Positions 8,811 to 17,299 of a stretch of DNA of 52,793 bases are shown here, in pieces. A program made the position numbers and the translations under genes. Source of the DNA: an uncultured Eubacterium sp. (GTDB taxonomy: Bacteria > Bacillota > Clostridia > Lachnospirales > Lachnospiraceae); contig CAKRKO010000008.1 in assembly GCA_934358495.1 (NCBI GenBank), forward strand, positions 1 to 52,793. Reading direction: 5' to 3'. The notes below the pieces were generated by a model that did not search any database, was not told the origin of the DNA, and saw only the letters and a list, made by a program, of their open reading frames with translations. Position 1 is the stretch's first letter. Each line of letters opens with the position of its first letter.

Positions 8811-10298
8811 TTAATCCGCAGTTACTTCGGAACTCACGCCTGTAGAACCGCCATCTTCCGTTTCATTTACATCACTTCCTCTTTCTCCCTGGAAAGTATC
8901 TCCTTCGGATATAGCGTAATCCATGATAATGTAATCTCCTGCTTTCAGATCGCCACCGGTCACTTCTGTATAATAATTAATCTCATCACCAACTGTGATA
9001 TTTTTCTTTACAGCTGTATAAGTACCATCTTTATTTTCTTCTGCACAGAGGACGTAACTTTTACCATCCTCATCCTGCTGCACCAGATCATACGGTACGG
9101 ACAGCACATTTTCACGATCTGTCAGAACAATTTTTGCCTTTGCACTCATGCCACTGATCAGATCACACGGATCTAATTTAATCTGTACCGAAAATCCACC
9201 TGTATTGGCGGCTCCGGAAGTCTCCTGCCCGGTTTGTTCTGTCGTCGGCTGGGAAGCATTATATACTTTTACCACTTTGATGATCTCGCCATTGATTTCC
9301 TGATCATCCAGCGCATCAGAAGTAATAATCGCTTTCATACCTTCCTGCAGTTTCAGAATGTCTTTTTCAGTTACACTTGCATTCACGATCATGTCAGTAT
9401 TATTTTCTACTGTTACTAACGTAGCATTTGCTGTATTTACATCACCGACAGAAACATTGACTGCAGTAACAATACCTGCACTTTTGCTTGTGATCGTACA
9501 ATCTTCCAGTTGTTTTCTCAACTGATCCAGCTGTGTCTGTGTATCACTGTCATCCGTCTGGTTATATTTTGCAGATTCAATACTGCTCTGAGCAGAATAA
9601 ATCGCATCATCGGTTGAGGATTTTACACTCGTATAATTGTTTTTTGCTTCTTTGCGGGCACTATCTGCAGACGTAAGATCACTTTTTGCACCGGAAAGCT
9701 GATCCTGAAGGTCGGAAAGTTTTTCCTGAAGTGCTGCTTTTGTATCTTCATCAGATGCCGCATTTACCTGATCTGATACAGATTTCATCTGGTTATTTAA
9801 TGAATTTACCGTATTTTGTGCTGCTGTATATGCAGCTTCTGCACTGTTGATACTGTCATTTGCCTGTGCCAATTGATTTTTCTGATCTTCTTTGGCACGC
9901 TCAAGGGCTCGCTGATTCTGATTGCTTTCATTCTGCTTTAATGCAGCTGCATTTGACAGAGATTTTTCCAGCACATCAATCTGTTTCTGAATAGAATCTT
10001 TATCCAGAGTTGCTATCACATCGCCTTCTTTTACAACATCTCCAACCTGAACATTTACAGTTTTGATTTCAGTCGCGGCTGTAGAAGAATAATTAATCTT
10101 CGTCTCTCCGCTTACCGTTCCTGTCAGAGAGATAAAATCGGACAGATCCCGTTTATCTACTTTCTGAAGCTGCACAATATTGGTTGCCTCTGATACGCTG
10201 GTCAGTTTTCGTTTTGCCACGCCCACCAGCACGATAATCGCTACAATGATAATGGCCAGCACGATCACCAGTTTTTTGTGTTTGAATTTTTTTTTCAC
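8811..10298 (-). CDS. Efflux periplasmic-adaptor-type subunit (HlyD/MacA family)
   Basis: 495 residues starting at GTG 10298 behind GGGAGG. One N-terminal TM (about 9-27), a lipoyl-like half domain (VNVQVGDVVKEGDVIATLD), a long coiled coil rich in Gln, Asn, Ala and Ser (about 105-265), the second lipoyl half (AGIVTAVNVSVGDV) and beta-barrel/MP domains, ending in an acidic Ser/Gly-rich tail. In Gram-positives this protein spans the cell wall and couples substrate to the MacB-type permease. First gene of its operon. Confidence 0.92.
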   Translation of the reverse strand: MKKKFKHKKLVIVLAIIIVAIIVLVGVAKRKLTSVSEATNIVQLQKVDKRDLSDFISLTGTVSGETKINYSSTAATEIKTVNVQVGDVVKEGDVIATLDKDSIQKQIDVLEKSLSNAAALKQNESNQNQRALERAKEDQKNQLAQANDSINSAEAAYTAAQNTVNSLNNQMKSVSDQVNAASDEDTKAALQEKLSDLQDQLSGAKSDLTSADSARKEAKNNYTSVKSSTDDAIYSAQSSIESAKYNQTDDSDTQTQLDQLRKQLEDCTITSKSAGIVTAVNVSVGDVNTANATLVTVENNTDMIVNASVTEKDILKLQEGMKAIITSDALDDQEINGEIIKVVKVYNASQPTTEQTGQETSGAANTGGFSVQIKLDPCDLISGMSAKAKIVLTDRENVLSVPYDLVQQDEDGKSYVLCAEENKDGTYTAVKKNITVGDEINYYTEVTGGDLKAGDYIIMDYAISEGDTFQGERGSDVNETEDGGSTGVSSEVTAD

Positions 10299-10648
10299 AA
10301 TTCGTCCTCCCTGTTGTTTTTCTTATACTGTCGATTTTCACCTGATGTTGATATCATATGTGTATAATTTCAACATAATTAAGATGTTTTTATTCTAAAG
10401 TATAAAAGTATATAAAACTTATAGGAATTTCTTAAGTTTTTATGACTTTGTTATCTGCTCATCAGATAACGTTTTCATCAAACATTCACGTTTTTTGTCA
10501 TATATCTTGTGTTATATCACGTTTTTCTGCATATTTTCCTGCTATTTTTCACGTTTTTCTATTTTTCTTCATTTGTGTTAAGGAAGAAACAGACAGAAAA
10601 GGGCTCTAATTATGAAGTAGCTGACATATCAATATACATAACTGAAAT
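10299..10648. other. Intergenic region upstream of the exporter operon
   Basis: About 350 AT-rich bases without a plausible gene. A short inverted repeat, TTATCTG...CAGATAAC, lies near 10450-10470, and several near-repeats of TCACGTTTTT(C/T) occur at about 10486, 10519 and 10549. The exporter promoter must lie here on the minus strand; I see no decisive -35/-10 pair. The TCACGTTTTT copies could be regulator sites. Confidence 0.4.
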
Positions 10649-10735
10649 GACAAAATCGGAGAATCTTTCCTCAATAAGCGATTAAGTGAGGGTAATGAAC
10701 GTTTAGCGTTTGAAGAAAGATTCTCCGATTTTGTC
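10649..10735. repeat. Long perfect hairpin with a structured 45-nt loop
   Basis: A perfect 21-bp inverted repeat (10649-10669 and 10715-10735) encloses 45 bases containing CCTC-AATAAGCG...GAGG. It lies just past the stop of the Nif11-like gene, where it could act as a terminator or 3' stabilising structure. Stem length and loop are unusual for a simple terminator; AATAAGC recurs in two other hairpins near 28.4 and 28.5 kb. Confidence 0.7.
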
Positions 10736-10759
10736 TTTATAATATTTCATTTTCAGCAT

Positions 10760-11038
10760 TTACAATCCGGCAAAAAACAATTCATAAAAATCATCTTCGC
10801 CTTCCAGCATCGGAGAGTTTTCTCCGCCACCATTTGTACTGCGTTTCATGGTTGCATAAAATTCCTCTCCTGCCAGGACAAGCTCCATCTCATAGACCGG
10901 ATATCCGTATTCCTGACATTTTCTGCAAAATGCGGTCAACGGCTGTTCATCTTTTCTGGTCGCAAGTAATTCCTGCCGCAGTGTATCATCATGCCACGCT
11001 TTTTGTTTTAATTCATCCAGCATTTCCGGAATTCCCAT
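10760..11038 (-). CDS. Nif11-like small protein (92 aa), function unknown
   Basis: I chose ATG 11038 (MGIPEMLDELKQ) because AGGAGTG sits before it and the longer frame overlaps the previous gene. Residues 5-50 follow the Nif11 pattern: leucine-rich helix, DD-TLRQELL, then LTAFCRKCQEYGYPVYEMEL. After the domain comes a Gly-rich joint (NGGGEN) and a short acidic tail ending FYELFFAGL. Nif11 domains serve as leader peptides for RiPP natural products, but the tail has no Cys/Ser/Thr-rich core and no modifying enzyme is nearby. The gene starts 19 bases after the phosphodiesterase stop, so they are probably co-transcribed. Confidence 0.6.
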   Translation of the reverse strand: MGIPEMLDELKQKAWHDDTLRQELLATRKDEQPLTAFCRKCQEYGYPVYEMELVLAGEEFYATMKRSTNGGGENSPMLEGEDDFYELFFAGL

Positions 11039-11057
11039 GATTTTCACTCCTATCTTC

Positions 11058-11516
11058 TTAAAGGTCAATTTTTCTGACATGATATGTTCCGTGGTCTATT
11101 TCTATGACGGCCATTGTTACCGCCCCACCAAAACGTGGATATCCACAGCTTCCCGGATTCAACCAGAGCATCTTTTCTACCTGTTCCTGAAAATACTTGT
11201 GCGTATGACCAAAAATGACCACATCCGCCCCTTCTGTCTGATTGATCAGATGTCTTCGCTCATGTGCCATAACAAAATGAATACCATCTATTTCGAATTT
11301 CAGCACTCCGGCAATATTTTTCGCCCAGTCACCGTCATTATTGCCACGGACAACATACAGATTTCCAAGAAACCGGATCTGATCCAGCACAGATTCTTTT
11401 GTTACATCACCTGCATGTACAATGCAGTCACAGGATTTTAATATTTCCAGAACTTCCGGTCGAAGCAGGTTATGTGTATCTGAAATAATTCCTATTTTCT
11501 TCAATATTTCACACAT
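11058..11516 (-). CDS. YfcE/MJ0936-family metallophosphoesterase
   Basis: 152 residues with the full metal-binding set of the calcineurin-like fold: D13 and H15 in ISDTHN, GD near 37, GNND (about 58-61), H in MAHERR and GHTH (about 103-106). Length equals the family norm. These enzymes hydrolyse phosphodiesters in vitro; the physiological substrate is usually unknown. It starts about 95 bases downstream of the fumarase beta stop, so it may be transcribed with the fumarase genes, but nothing ties it functionally to them. Confidence 0.92.
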   Translation of the reverse strand: MCEILKKIGIISDTHNLLRPEVLEILKSCDCIVHAGDVTKESVLDQIRFLGNLYVVRGNNDGDWAKNIAGVLKFEIDGIHFVMAHERRHLINQTEGADVVIFGHTHKYFQEQVEKMLWLNPGSCGYPRFGGAVTMAVIEIDHGTYHVRKIDL

Positions 11517-11612
11517 TCTTTCTTCAGAATATTTTTTTCAAATGAGTAATGACTCCCGACGCTATATGCAGTGGACAACAAATTGATACTCTCAGCTCAA
11601 ACAGAAAGACAT

Positions 11613-12167
11613 TTAATCTTCCACAGCAAATTCCTTTATTGCAGTTTCATACAGATTATTTCCCTCGGAGTCTACGACTACAATAACCGGGAAATCCTCG
11701 ACTTCAATCTTGCGGATTGCCTCTGCACCGAGGTCCTCGTAGCATACAATCTCGGATTTTTTGATGCATTTTGAAAGCAATGCGCCTGCTCCGCCGATAG
11801 CTGCAAAATAAACTGCTTTGTTTCGAATGACTGCATCAATGACTTCTTTTGTCCGTTTTCCTTTTCCGATCATGGCTTTTTCACCCAGATCCAGCAGACG
11901 CGGTGCATATTTGTCCATACGGCTGGCAGTTGTCGGTCCTGCGGAGCCGATTGGACGGCCTTCTCTGGCAGGAGACGGTCCCATATAATAAATCGTGCAG
12001 TCTCTGATATCAATTGGAAGTTCTTTTCCTTCATCCAGTACTTCCATCATGCGTTTGTGTGCCGCATCTCTGGCCACGTAAAGTGTACCTGTGATATAAA
12101 CGTAATCGCCGGCCTTTAAGTCAGCAGTTATTTCTTCTGTAATCGGTGTATGTATATGTTTATCCAT
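11613..12167 (-). CDS. Class I fumarate hydratase, beta subunit (C-terminal domain protein)
   Basis: 184 residues matching the beta half of two-subunit, oxygen-sensitive class I hydro-lyases: GDYVYITGTLYVARDAAHKRM, YYMGPSPAREGRPIGSAGPTTASRMD and KAMIGKGKRT. With the alpha subunit it interconverts fumarate and malate; L-tartrate dehydratase has the same make-up and cannot be excluded by sequence. GGAGG precedes ATG 12167, 17 bases after the alpha stop. Its place beside malic enzyme and a fumarate-releasing lyase favours fumarase. Confidence 0.92.
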   Translation of the reverse strand: MDKHIHTPITEEITADLKAGDYVYITGTLYVARDAAHKRMMEVLDEGKELPIDIRDCTIYYMGPSPAREGRPIGSAGPTTASRMDKYAPRLLDLGEKAMIGKGKRTKEVIDAVIRNKAVYFAAIGGAGALLSKCIKKSEIVCYEDLGAEAIRKIEVEDFPVIVVVDSEGNNLYETAIKEFAVED

Positions 12168-12184
12168 GATAATTTCCTCCTGTC

Positions 12185-13030
12185 CTACAGTTCTCTTACC
12201 GCATGTCTGTTGACATGGCAGCAGATATTGATTGCCACAGGAAGTCCTGCGATATGTGTCGGATAAGTATTGATATTTACTGCCAGCGCTGTAGTTGTAC
12301 CACCGAGTCCACCCGGCCCGATGCCAAGATGATTGATCTTGTTAAGCATTTCTTCTTCCATTTCTTTTACATATGGAATATCGGAATGTTCATTCACCGG
12401 TCTGGTCAGAGCCTGTTTTGCAAGCAGCGCACATTTTTCAAAAGTTCCACCGATACCAACGCCCACAACCATTGGCGGACAGGCATTCGGTCCTGCATCT
12501 TTGACTGCTGTCAGAATTGCATTTTTCACACCTTCAATGCCATCTGCCGGTTTCAGCATAAAAATACGACTCATATTTTCACTGCCAAATCCTTTTGGTG
12601 CAACGGTGATTTTTACTTTATCACCCGGAACAATTTTTGTATGCAGAATTGCCGGTGTATTATCTTTTGTATTTTCACGGATCAGCGGATCTTTTACAAC
12701 AGATTTTCTCAGATAGCCGTCCACATAACCACGGCGGACACCTTCGTTGACCGCTTCCTCAAAATCACCGCCCACAAAATGTACGTCCTGCCCTATTTCC
12801 ATAAAAATAACGGCCATTCCGGTATCCTGACAAATCGGGATCATCTCTTTATCTGCAATTTCCAGATTTTCCTGAAGCTGATTCAGGATTTTTTTTCCAA
12901 GCTCGGATTTTTCTGTCTCGACAGCCTGCTTCATGCACACATCCATATCCGGTGACAGGTAGTGATTTGCCTGTATACACATTTCACTGATATTTTCGGT
13001 TAATTCCTTTACATTGATTTCTCTGATCAT
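12185..13030 (-). CDS. Class I fumarate hydratase, alpha subunit (4Fe-4S)
   Basis: 281 residues. Cys of the CQDTG motif (C67), of GPNACPP (about 190) and of FEKC (about 206) are the three ligands of the catalytic [4Fe-4S] cluster. GIGPGGLGGTTTALAVNI lies near the C terminus. It forms the iron-sulfur subunit of fumarase with the next gene. CAGGAG precedes ATG 13030. A separate promoter lies about 130 bases upstream, so the pair can be expressed independently of the malic-enzyme unit. Confidence 0.93.
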   Translation of the reverse strand: MIREINVKELTENISEMCIQANHYLSPDMDVCMKQAVETEKSELGKKILNQLQENLEIADKEMIPICQDTGMAVIFMEIGQDVHFVGGDFEEAVNEGVRRGYVDGYLRKSVVKDPLIRENTKDNTPAILHTKIVPGDKVKITVAPKGFGSENMSRIFMLKPADGIEGVKNAILTAVKDAGPNACPPMVVGVGIGGTFEKCALLAKQALTRPVNEHSDIPYVKEMEEEMLNKINHLGIGPGGLGGTTTALAVNINTYPTHIAGLPVAINICCHVNRHAVREL

Positions 13031-13157
13031 CTTTTTTACTCCTGCAGTTTTCTTTCAACAATGTCCTTGGAATCCCTGAAAAAAGAATTCCACGAATTTA
13101 TTTCTGTACAAAAAGTGAAAAACCATCCGCATTTCTGATGTTTTCACAGATATATTT

Positions 13158-13186
13158 ATCATAGCTCAAACAAAAAGAAATGTGAA
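13158..13186 (-). promoter_or_regulatory. Promoter of the fumarase genes
   Basis: Minus strand: -35 TTCACA (13181-13186), 17-bp spacer, -10 TATGAT (13158-13163). Each differs from sigma-A consensus by one base. The leader to the alpha start is about 125 nt and holds an imperfect GGAAT-C/G-ATTCC stem-loop near 13070-13095. Confidence 0.7.
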
Positions 13187-13273
13187 TGTTTTTCTGATTA
13201 TGTTATTAAGAAAATGTGCTAATAAACATGCTATATTTCACAGAATTTTCTTTCGACGACAGGCTATCTTTTC

Positions 13274-14446
13274 TCAGATACGGGCTACACCTGTCTCAAT
13301 AGCAGCTTTTCTGACTGCTTCTGATACATTATGAAAAATATCCGGATTCAATGCATCCGGAACAATTTTCTCTGCACTAAGTTCCGCATCTGGAAGTGTT
13401 TCTGCAATTGCCAACGCTGCTGCCATCTTCATTTTTTCATTAATCTCACTGGCTCTGACATCTAATGCTCCTCGAAAAATACCAGGAAATGCCATCACAT
13501 TATTAATCTGATTCGGAAAATCACTCCTTCCAGTTCCTACAACAGCTGCTCCCGCTTTCCGTGCAAGATCTGGCATAATCTCAGGCGTTGGATTTGCCAT
13601 TGCAAAGAAAATAGAATCTTTATTCATCGTACGCACCATATCTTCAGTGATGATATTCGGTGCAGAAACACCAACGAAAATATCTGCTCCCACCAATGCA
13701 TCTGCCAGTGTTCCATGCTGTACCTCATGATTGGTACGTAAAGCCATCTCTGCTTGCGCCCAGTTTAATCTCTCATCATCTCTCGCCAGCATTCCACGAA
13801 TATCACACATAATGATATTTTCAAAACCATAATTTAATAATAATTTTGTAATAGCAATTCCTGCTGCACCTGCTCCATTTACAATTACTTTACAGTTTTC
13901 TTTTTTCTTACCCGTTAATTTTAATGCATTAATGATACCAGCAAGCACAATAACTGCAGTTCCATGCTGATCATCATGAAATACAGGAATATCCAGTCTG
14001 TCTTTTAATTTTTCTTCAATTTCAAAACAACGCGGTGCTGAAATATCTTCCAGATTGATTCCACCAAAACTTCCTGCTATCTGTGCCACTGTCTCAACAA
14101 TCGTATCTACATCTCTGGACTGTATACAAAGTGGAAATGCATCTACATCACCTAATTCTTTAAAAAGCAGACATTTTCCTTCCATAACCGGCATTCCGGC
14201 TTCCGGTCCGATATCTCCAAGTCCCAGGACTGCTGTACCATCCGTTACAACTGCTACCAGATTATTTCTTCTTGTCAACTCATAGCTTTTATTGATATCT
14301 TTCTGAATCTCCAGACACGGTACCGCTACACCAGGTGTATAAAGTACAGAAAGATCATCTCTTGTTTTTAATGCAGCGCGGGATACAACCTCTATTTTAC
14401 CATTCAATTCATAATGTTTCTTTAATGCAATTTCATTGATATCCAT
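13274..14446 (-). CDS. Malic enzyme (NAD(P)-dependent, short bacterial form)
   Basis: 390 residues, usual for bacterial malic enzymes. Motifs: YTPGVAVPCLEI, TDGTAVLGLGDIGPEAGMPVMEGK, GGINLEDISAPRCFEIE, FHDDQHGTAVIVLAG (metal and substrate site) and the Rossmann GAGAAGIAI. It decarboxylates malate to pyruvate. AAAAGGAGC precedes ATG 14446, and the lyase stop is 30 bases upstream, so both are on one transcript. With fumarase it would carry fumarate to pyruvate. Cofactor preference is not readable with certainty. Confidence 0.95.
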   Translation of the reverse strand: MDINEIALKKHYELNGKIEVVSRAALKTRDDLSVLYTPGVAVPCLEIQKDINKSYELTRRNNLVAVVTDGTAVLGLGDIGPEAGMPVMEGKCLLFKELGDVDAFPLCIQSRDVDTIVETVAQIAGSFGGINLEDISAPRCFEIEEKLKDRLDIPVFHDDQHGTAVIVLAGIINALKLTGKKKENCKVIVNGAGAAGIAITKLLLNYGFENIIMCDIRGMLARDDERLNWAQAEMALRTNHEVQHGTLADALVGADIFVGVSAPNIITEDMVRTMNKDSIFFAMANPTPEIMPDLARKAGAAVVGTGRSDFPNQINNVMAFPGIFRGALDVRASEINEKMKMAAALAIAETLPDAELSAEKIVPDALNPDIFHNVSEAVRKAAIETGVARI

Positions 14447-14476
14447 TTTTTTCCTGCTCCTTTTAACTGATAAACA

Positions 14477-15796
14477 CTATAATTTTTCCCGTAATATTTC
14501 AGCTTCTTTTCGTGCCATCTGCGGGCATTTTCCGATGTACTGCATTGGATCCAGCAATTCATGAATTTCAGCCGGTACAAGAACACAATTTACTCTCTCA
14601 TCCTTACAGAGTTCCTGCTCGAAATTCAGATTTTCTTTGAAAGAACGAACCGCAATCTCATTTACAATGTGATGCGCATGCTGTTTTCCGATTTTTTTAC
14701 CCAGAACCAGCATGACATGTTCAGACTGTGTCAGCCCGCCGAGCAAATCAATATTTTCTTTCATTTTTTCGCTATTTACAACTAAGGTCTCTAAAAGTTC
14801 ATCGCCTCTGTCCAGAAGTTCTGCCGCATACAGACAGATTTCCTCCATCAGTTTTCTCTCCCCGATAAAATGCTGCATGTTGCGTTCATGATCTACCAGT
14901 GCCAGTTCTGCGATCTGTGCTGCATGATAACGAAGATGTGTTGCTTTCGCTTTCATGTGCTGTGTACTGGTCGGATTTACTTTATGCGGCATAGTAGAAG
15001 ATCCAACACGGCCCTCGCCCCAGTATTCGGATAACTCACCAAATTCTGTACCCATCAGCAGATATACCTCATCGGCGATTCTAGCCAGTGCACCGCCGAT
15101 ATAAGCCATGTCGTTACCAAATTCCACATAACGGTCACGGCATGCGTGCCAGCAGATATCCGGTGTTGAAAGTTCCAGTTCTTCTGCCATCAGTTCCTGA
15201 ATCTTTTCTCCGTTTTCTCCAAAAGAAACCATAGATCCTACCGCTCCGGACAGCTGTAATGCAAGAACTCTCTCTTTGCTCTCACGTACTCTATCCAGGC
15301 AGCGTCCAAGCTCACCGCCCCAGATAGCTGCTTTATATCCAAATGTAATTGGCAATGCCTGAATATTATGTGTCCGTCCCATCATCGGTGTGTCTGCGTA
15401 GTTCTCTGCCAGATTACAAACTGATGTAATGATACTGCAAAGCTTTTCTTCCGCTTTGTCAAACATTTCTTTCAAAGCAAGTACCATACCGGTATCGATA
15501 ATATCCTGGGTCGTAGCTCCCAGATGAATATACTGTCCGCTTTCTTCTCCAGCTGCTTTTTCCAATAATCTGAGTAACGATACCATCGGATGACCGGTTT
15601 TTTCATATATTTCATTGTATTTTTCAAGTTCCAGACATTCCACTTTTGCATTTGCACTGATATCATCAGCCGCTTTTTGAGGGATAATATCTAATGCTGC
15701 CTGTGCATTTGCCAGTGCTTTTTCTACCATTAACCAGCGGCTGAATAATCCTTTTTCAGATAATATTTCTTCTATTTCAGGTAATATTTTTCTCAT
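14477..15796 (-). CDS. Fumarase/aspartase-superfamily lyase (PurB/PcaB-like paralogue)
   Basis: 439 residues. Superfamily signature GSSTMPHKVNP at about 262-272 (flexible loop with the catalytic Ser), HLGATTQDIIDTG (about 91-103) and MGRTHNIQALPITFG. It resembles adenylosuccinate lyase and PcaB in length and order. Members release fumarate from N-substituted aspartates (adenylosuccinate, SAICAR, argininosuccinate, EDDS). It lies between malic enzyme and a dihydroorotase-like gene, with no purine gene in sight, so a housekeeping PurB role is unlikely. I infer a substrate made by the amidohydrolase, possibly N-carbamoyl-aspartate giving fumarate plus urea; this activity is hypothetical. Confidence 0.85.
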   Translation of the reverse strand: MRKILPEIEEILSEKGLFSRWLMVEKALANAQAALDIIPQKAADDISANAKVECLELEKYNEIYEKTGHPMVSLLRLLEKAAGEESGQYIHLGATTQDIIDTGMVLALKEMFDKAEEKLCSIITSVCNLAENYADTPMMGRTHNIQALPITFGYKAAIWGGELGRCLDRVRESKERVLALQLSGAVGSMVSFGENGEKIQELMAEELELSTPDICWHACRDRYVEFGNDMAYIGGALARIADEVYLLMGTEFGELSEYWGEGRVGSSTMPHKVNPTSTQHMKAKATHLRYHAAQIAELALVDHERNMQHFIGERKLMEEICLYAAELLDRGDELLETLVVNSEKMKENIDLLGGLTQSEHVMLVLGKKIGKQHAHHIVNEIAVRSFKENLNFEQELCKDERVNCVLVPAEIHELLDPMQYIGKCPQMARKEAEILREKL

Positions 15797-15830
15797 TTTA
15801 TTTCAGTCCTTTTCTATTTCTGTAAAACAA

Positions 15831-15885
15831 ATGCCGCAGATTTTATCAGCGGATACTCCCTCCATTCTGACGCAGCCTGCGGCAT
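15831..15885. repeat. Stem-loop between lyase and amidohydrolase genes
   Basis: ATGCCGCAG (15831-15839) pairs with CTGCGGCAT (15877-15885) across a 37-nt loop. No T-run follows on the minus strand, so it may be an attenuator, a weak terminator or a processing site that lowers expression of the distal genes. Confidence 0.5.
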
Positions 15886-15893
15886 GTGTTTAT

Positions 15894-17258
15894 TTAATCT
15901 ACCGTAATATATTTTCCATATCCCGGCTCACAATCTACGACACCATCACTCATAACAATGCGACCTCGTACAATTGTCTGAGTTACTTTTCCATGCATTT
16001 TACGTCCTACATATGGAATTGTCTGAGTCTTGGTATATACGTTATCATCTTTTGTAATTTCCCATTCTTCATTCATATCCACAACTGTAAAATCTGCATC
16101 TGTTCCAACGATGTTAGAACCTTTTCTCGGATATAATCCAAATGTTTTTGCACAATTTTCAGAGGTAATTTCAACCAGACGCTGTAAAGAATAATGTCCT
16201 TCATTAACATGACTTACCAGCAAATGACCATAATAGTCTAACATTGCAAACCCTGCACTTGTATGTAATGCATCATCCGGATTGTATTCTTCTGGTTTAC
16301 ATGGCGCATGATCTGATCCCATCATATCAATCGTTCCATCCTGAATGCCTTCCCAAATTTTATCCAAATCCGGTGCTGCATCATGATTAATGTAAATAAA
16401 TCTCTGATTTTCAATATCCCATATTTCATCAGAAGCATTGATGGCCGGCATGTATTCACAGGATGAAACAATCTTCATTTCCCCTCTTGCTTTAAGCATA
16501 CGCACAAGATCAATATATCCAGGCATCCAGCAATGCATTGCATACCAGTTTAAACCAGCCTTTTTTGCATAATAAGATAACTGATAAGCTGCACCTGTCA
16601 TTTCCTCATCACTATACCAGAGATGCCGTACATTTCTCAGCGTTACCTCTTTTCCTTCTGCTTTTACTTTTTCAACTGCTGCATCAAAGAAATATTTATC
16701 AAATGGATGTACACTACAATATTTACCATTTGCGGCACAATTCTGAAATGCTTCAAAAATTTTATGAGTGTCCAATGTACCTGCTGTCGTGTTATATGGA
16801 TATGTAGCTACTTTTTCAAAAATCTTGAACCACATCGTTCCTGCATTTGCAATCTGCTCCACATCTTCTGCCGTTCCAAGAGGACTTCCGATCGGATTAA
16901 AATCTACGACTGCTTTTTCTTTTCCTGCATTTACCTGCTCCATATAAGCATCCAGTGTAGATGGAACCGGTTTGGTGTTCGGCTGTGGCATGATCATGGT
17001 AATTCCGGAATGAGCTGCCGCACAAGTTCCAGTATAAAAATCCTCTTTCTGAGTCAGTCCCGGATCCCTCATATGGCAATGCGGATCAATGAATCCCGGT
17101 AAAATATGTTTTCCACTTGCATCTAATACTTTTTCGGCCTCTACCTCAACATCCGGAGCAAGCAATGCCGCAATCTTCTCTCCTTTAATACAAACATTTA
17201 ATGGATAAAAATTTTTATCCTGATATACCAAACCGTTTTTAATTACTAAATCATACAT
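15894..17258 (-). CDS. Dihydroorotase/hydantoinase-family amidohydrolase
   Basis: 454 residues. Metal and substrate residues of cyclic amidohydrolases are intact: H60-x-H62-x-R64 in DPHCHMRDPG, N94 in PNTKP, candidate carboxylated K145 in FKIFEK, H184 in SVHPFD, H242 in MHCW, D316-H317 in GSDHAP. HxHxRDPG and NTKP are dihydroorotase class I features: the Arg and Asn grip the dihydroorotate carboxylate. The C terminus (GSNIVGTDADFTVVD) is also standard. It would open dihydroorotate to N-carbamoyl-aspartate. Location after PyrK, PyrD and a transporter supports this; allantoinase or hydantoinase are alternatives. AGAGAGG precedes the ATG. Confidence 0.85.
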   Translation of the reverse strand: MYDLVIKNGLVYQDKNFYPLNVCIKGEKIAALLAPDVEVEAEKVLDASGKHILPGFIDPHCHMRDPGLTQKEDFYTGTCAAAHSGITMIMPQPNTKPVPSTLDAYMEQVNAGKEKAVVDFNPIGSPLGTAEDVEQIANAGTMWFKIFEKVATYPYNTTAGTLDTHKIFEAFQNCAANGKYCSVHPFDKYFFDAAVEKVKAEGKEVTLRNVRHLWYSDEEMTGAAYQLSYYAKKAGLNWYAMHCWMPGYIDLVRMLKARGEMKIVSSCEYMPAINASDEIWDIENQRFIYINHDAAPDLDKIWEGIQDGTIDMMGSDHAPCKPEEYNPDDALHTSAGFAMLDYYGHLLVSHVNEGHYSLQRLVEITSENCAKTFGLYPRKGSNIVGTDADFTVVDMNEEWEITKDDNVYTKTQTIPYVGRKMHGKVTQTIVRGRIVMSDGVVDCEPGYGKYITVD

Positions 17259-17299
17259 TTTTATACCTCTCTGTGATTCCTATATTTTATCTGTTAACA

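Noticed and set aside
12203..12955. 250-codon plus-strand open frame opposite the fumarase alpha gene
   Set aside because: Antisense to a well-supported gene, rich in Cys, His and Phe, with no ribosome binding site or family pattern.
14477..15796. Calling the lyase the housekeeping purB
   Set aside because: Signature fits, but the neighbours are catabolic and not purine genes; specificity left open.
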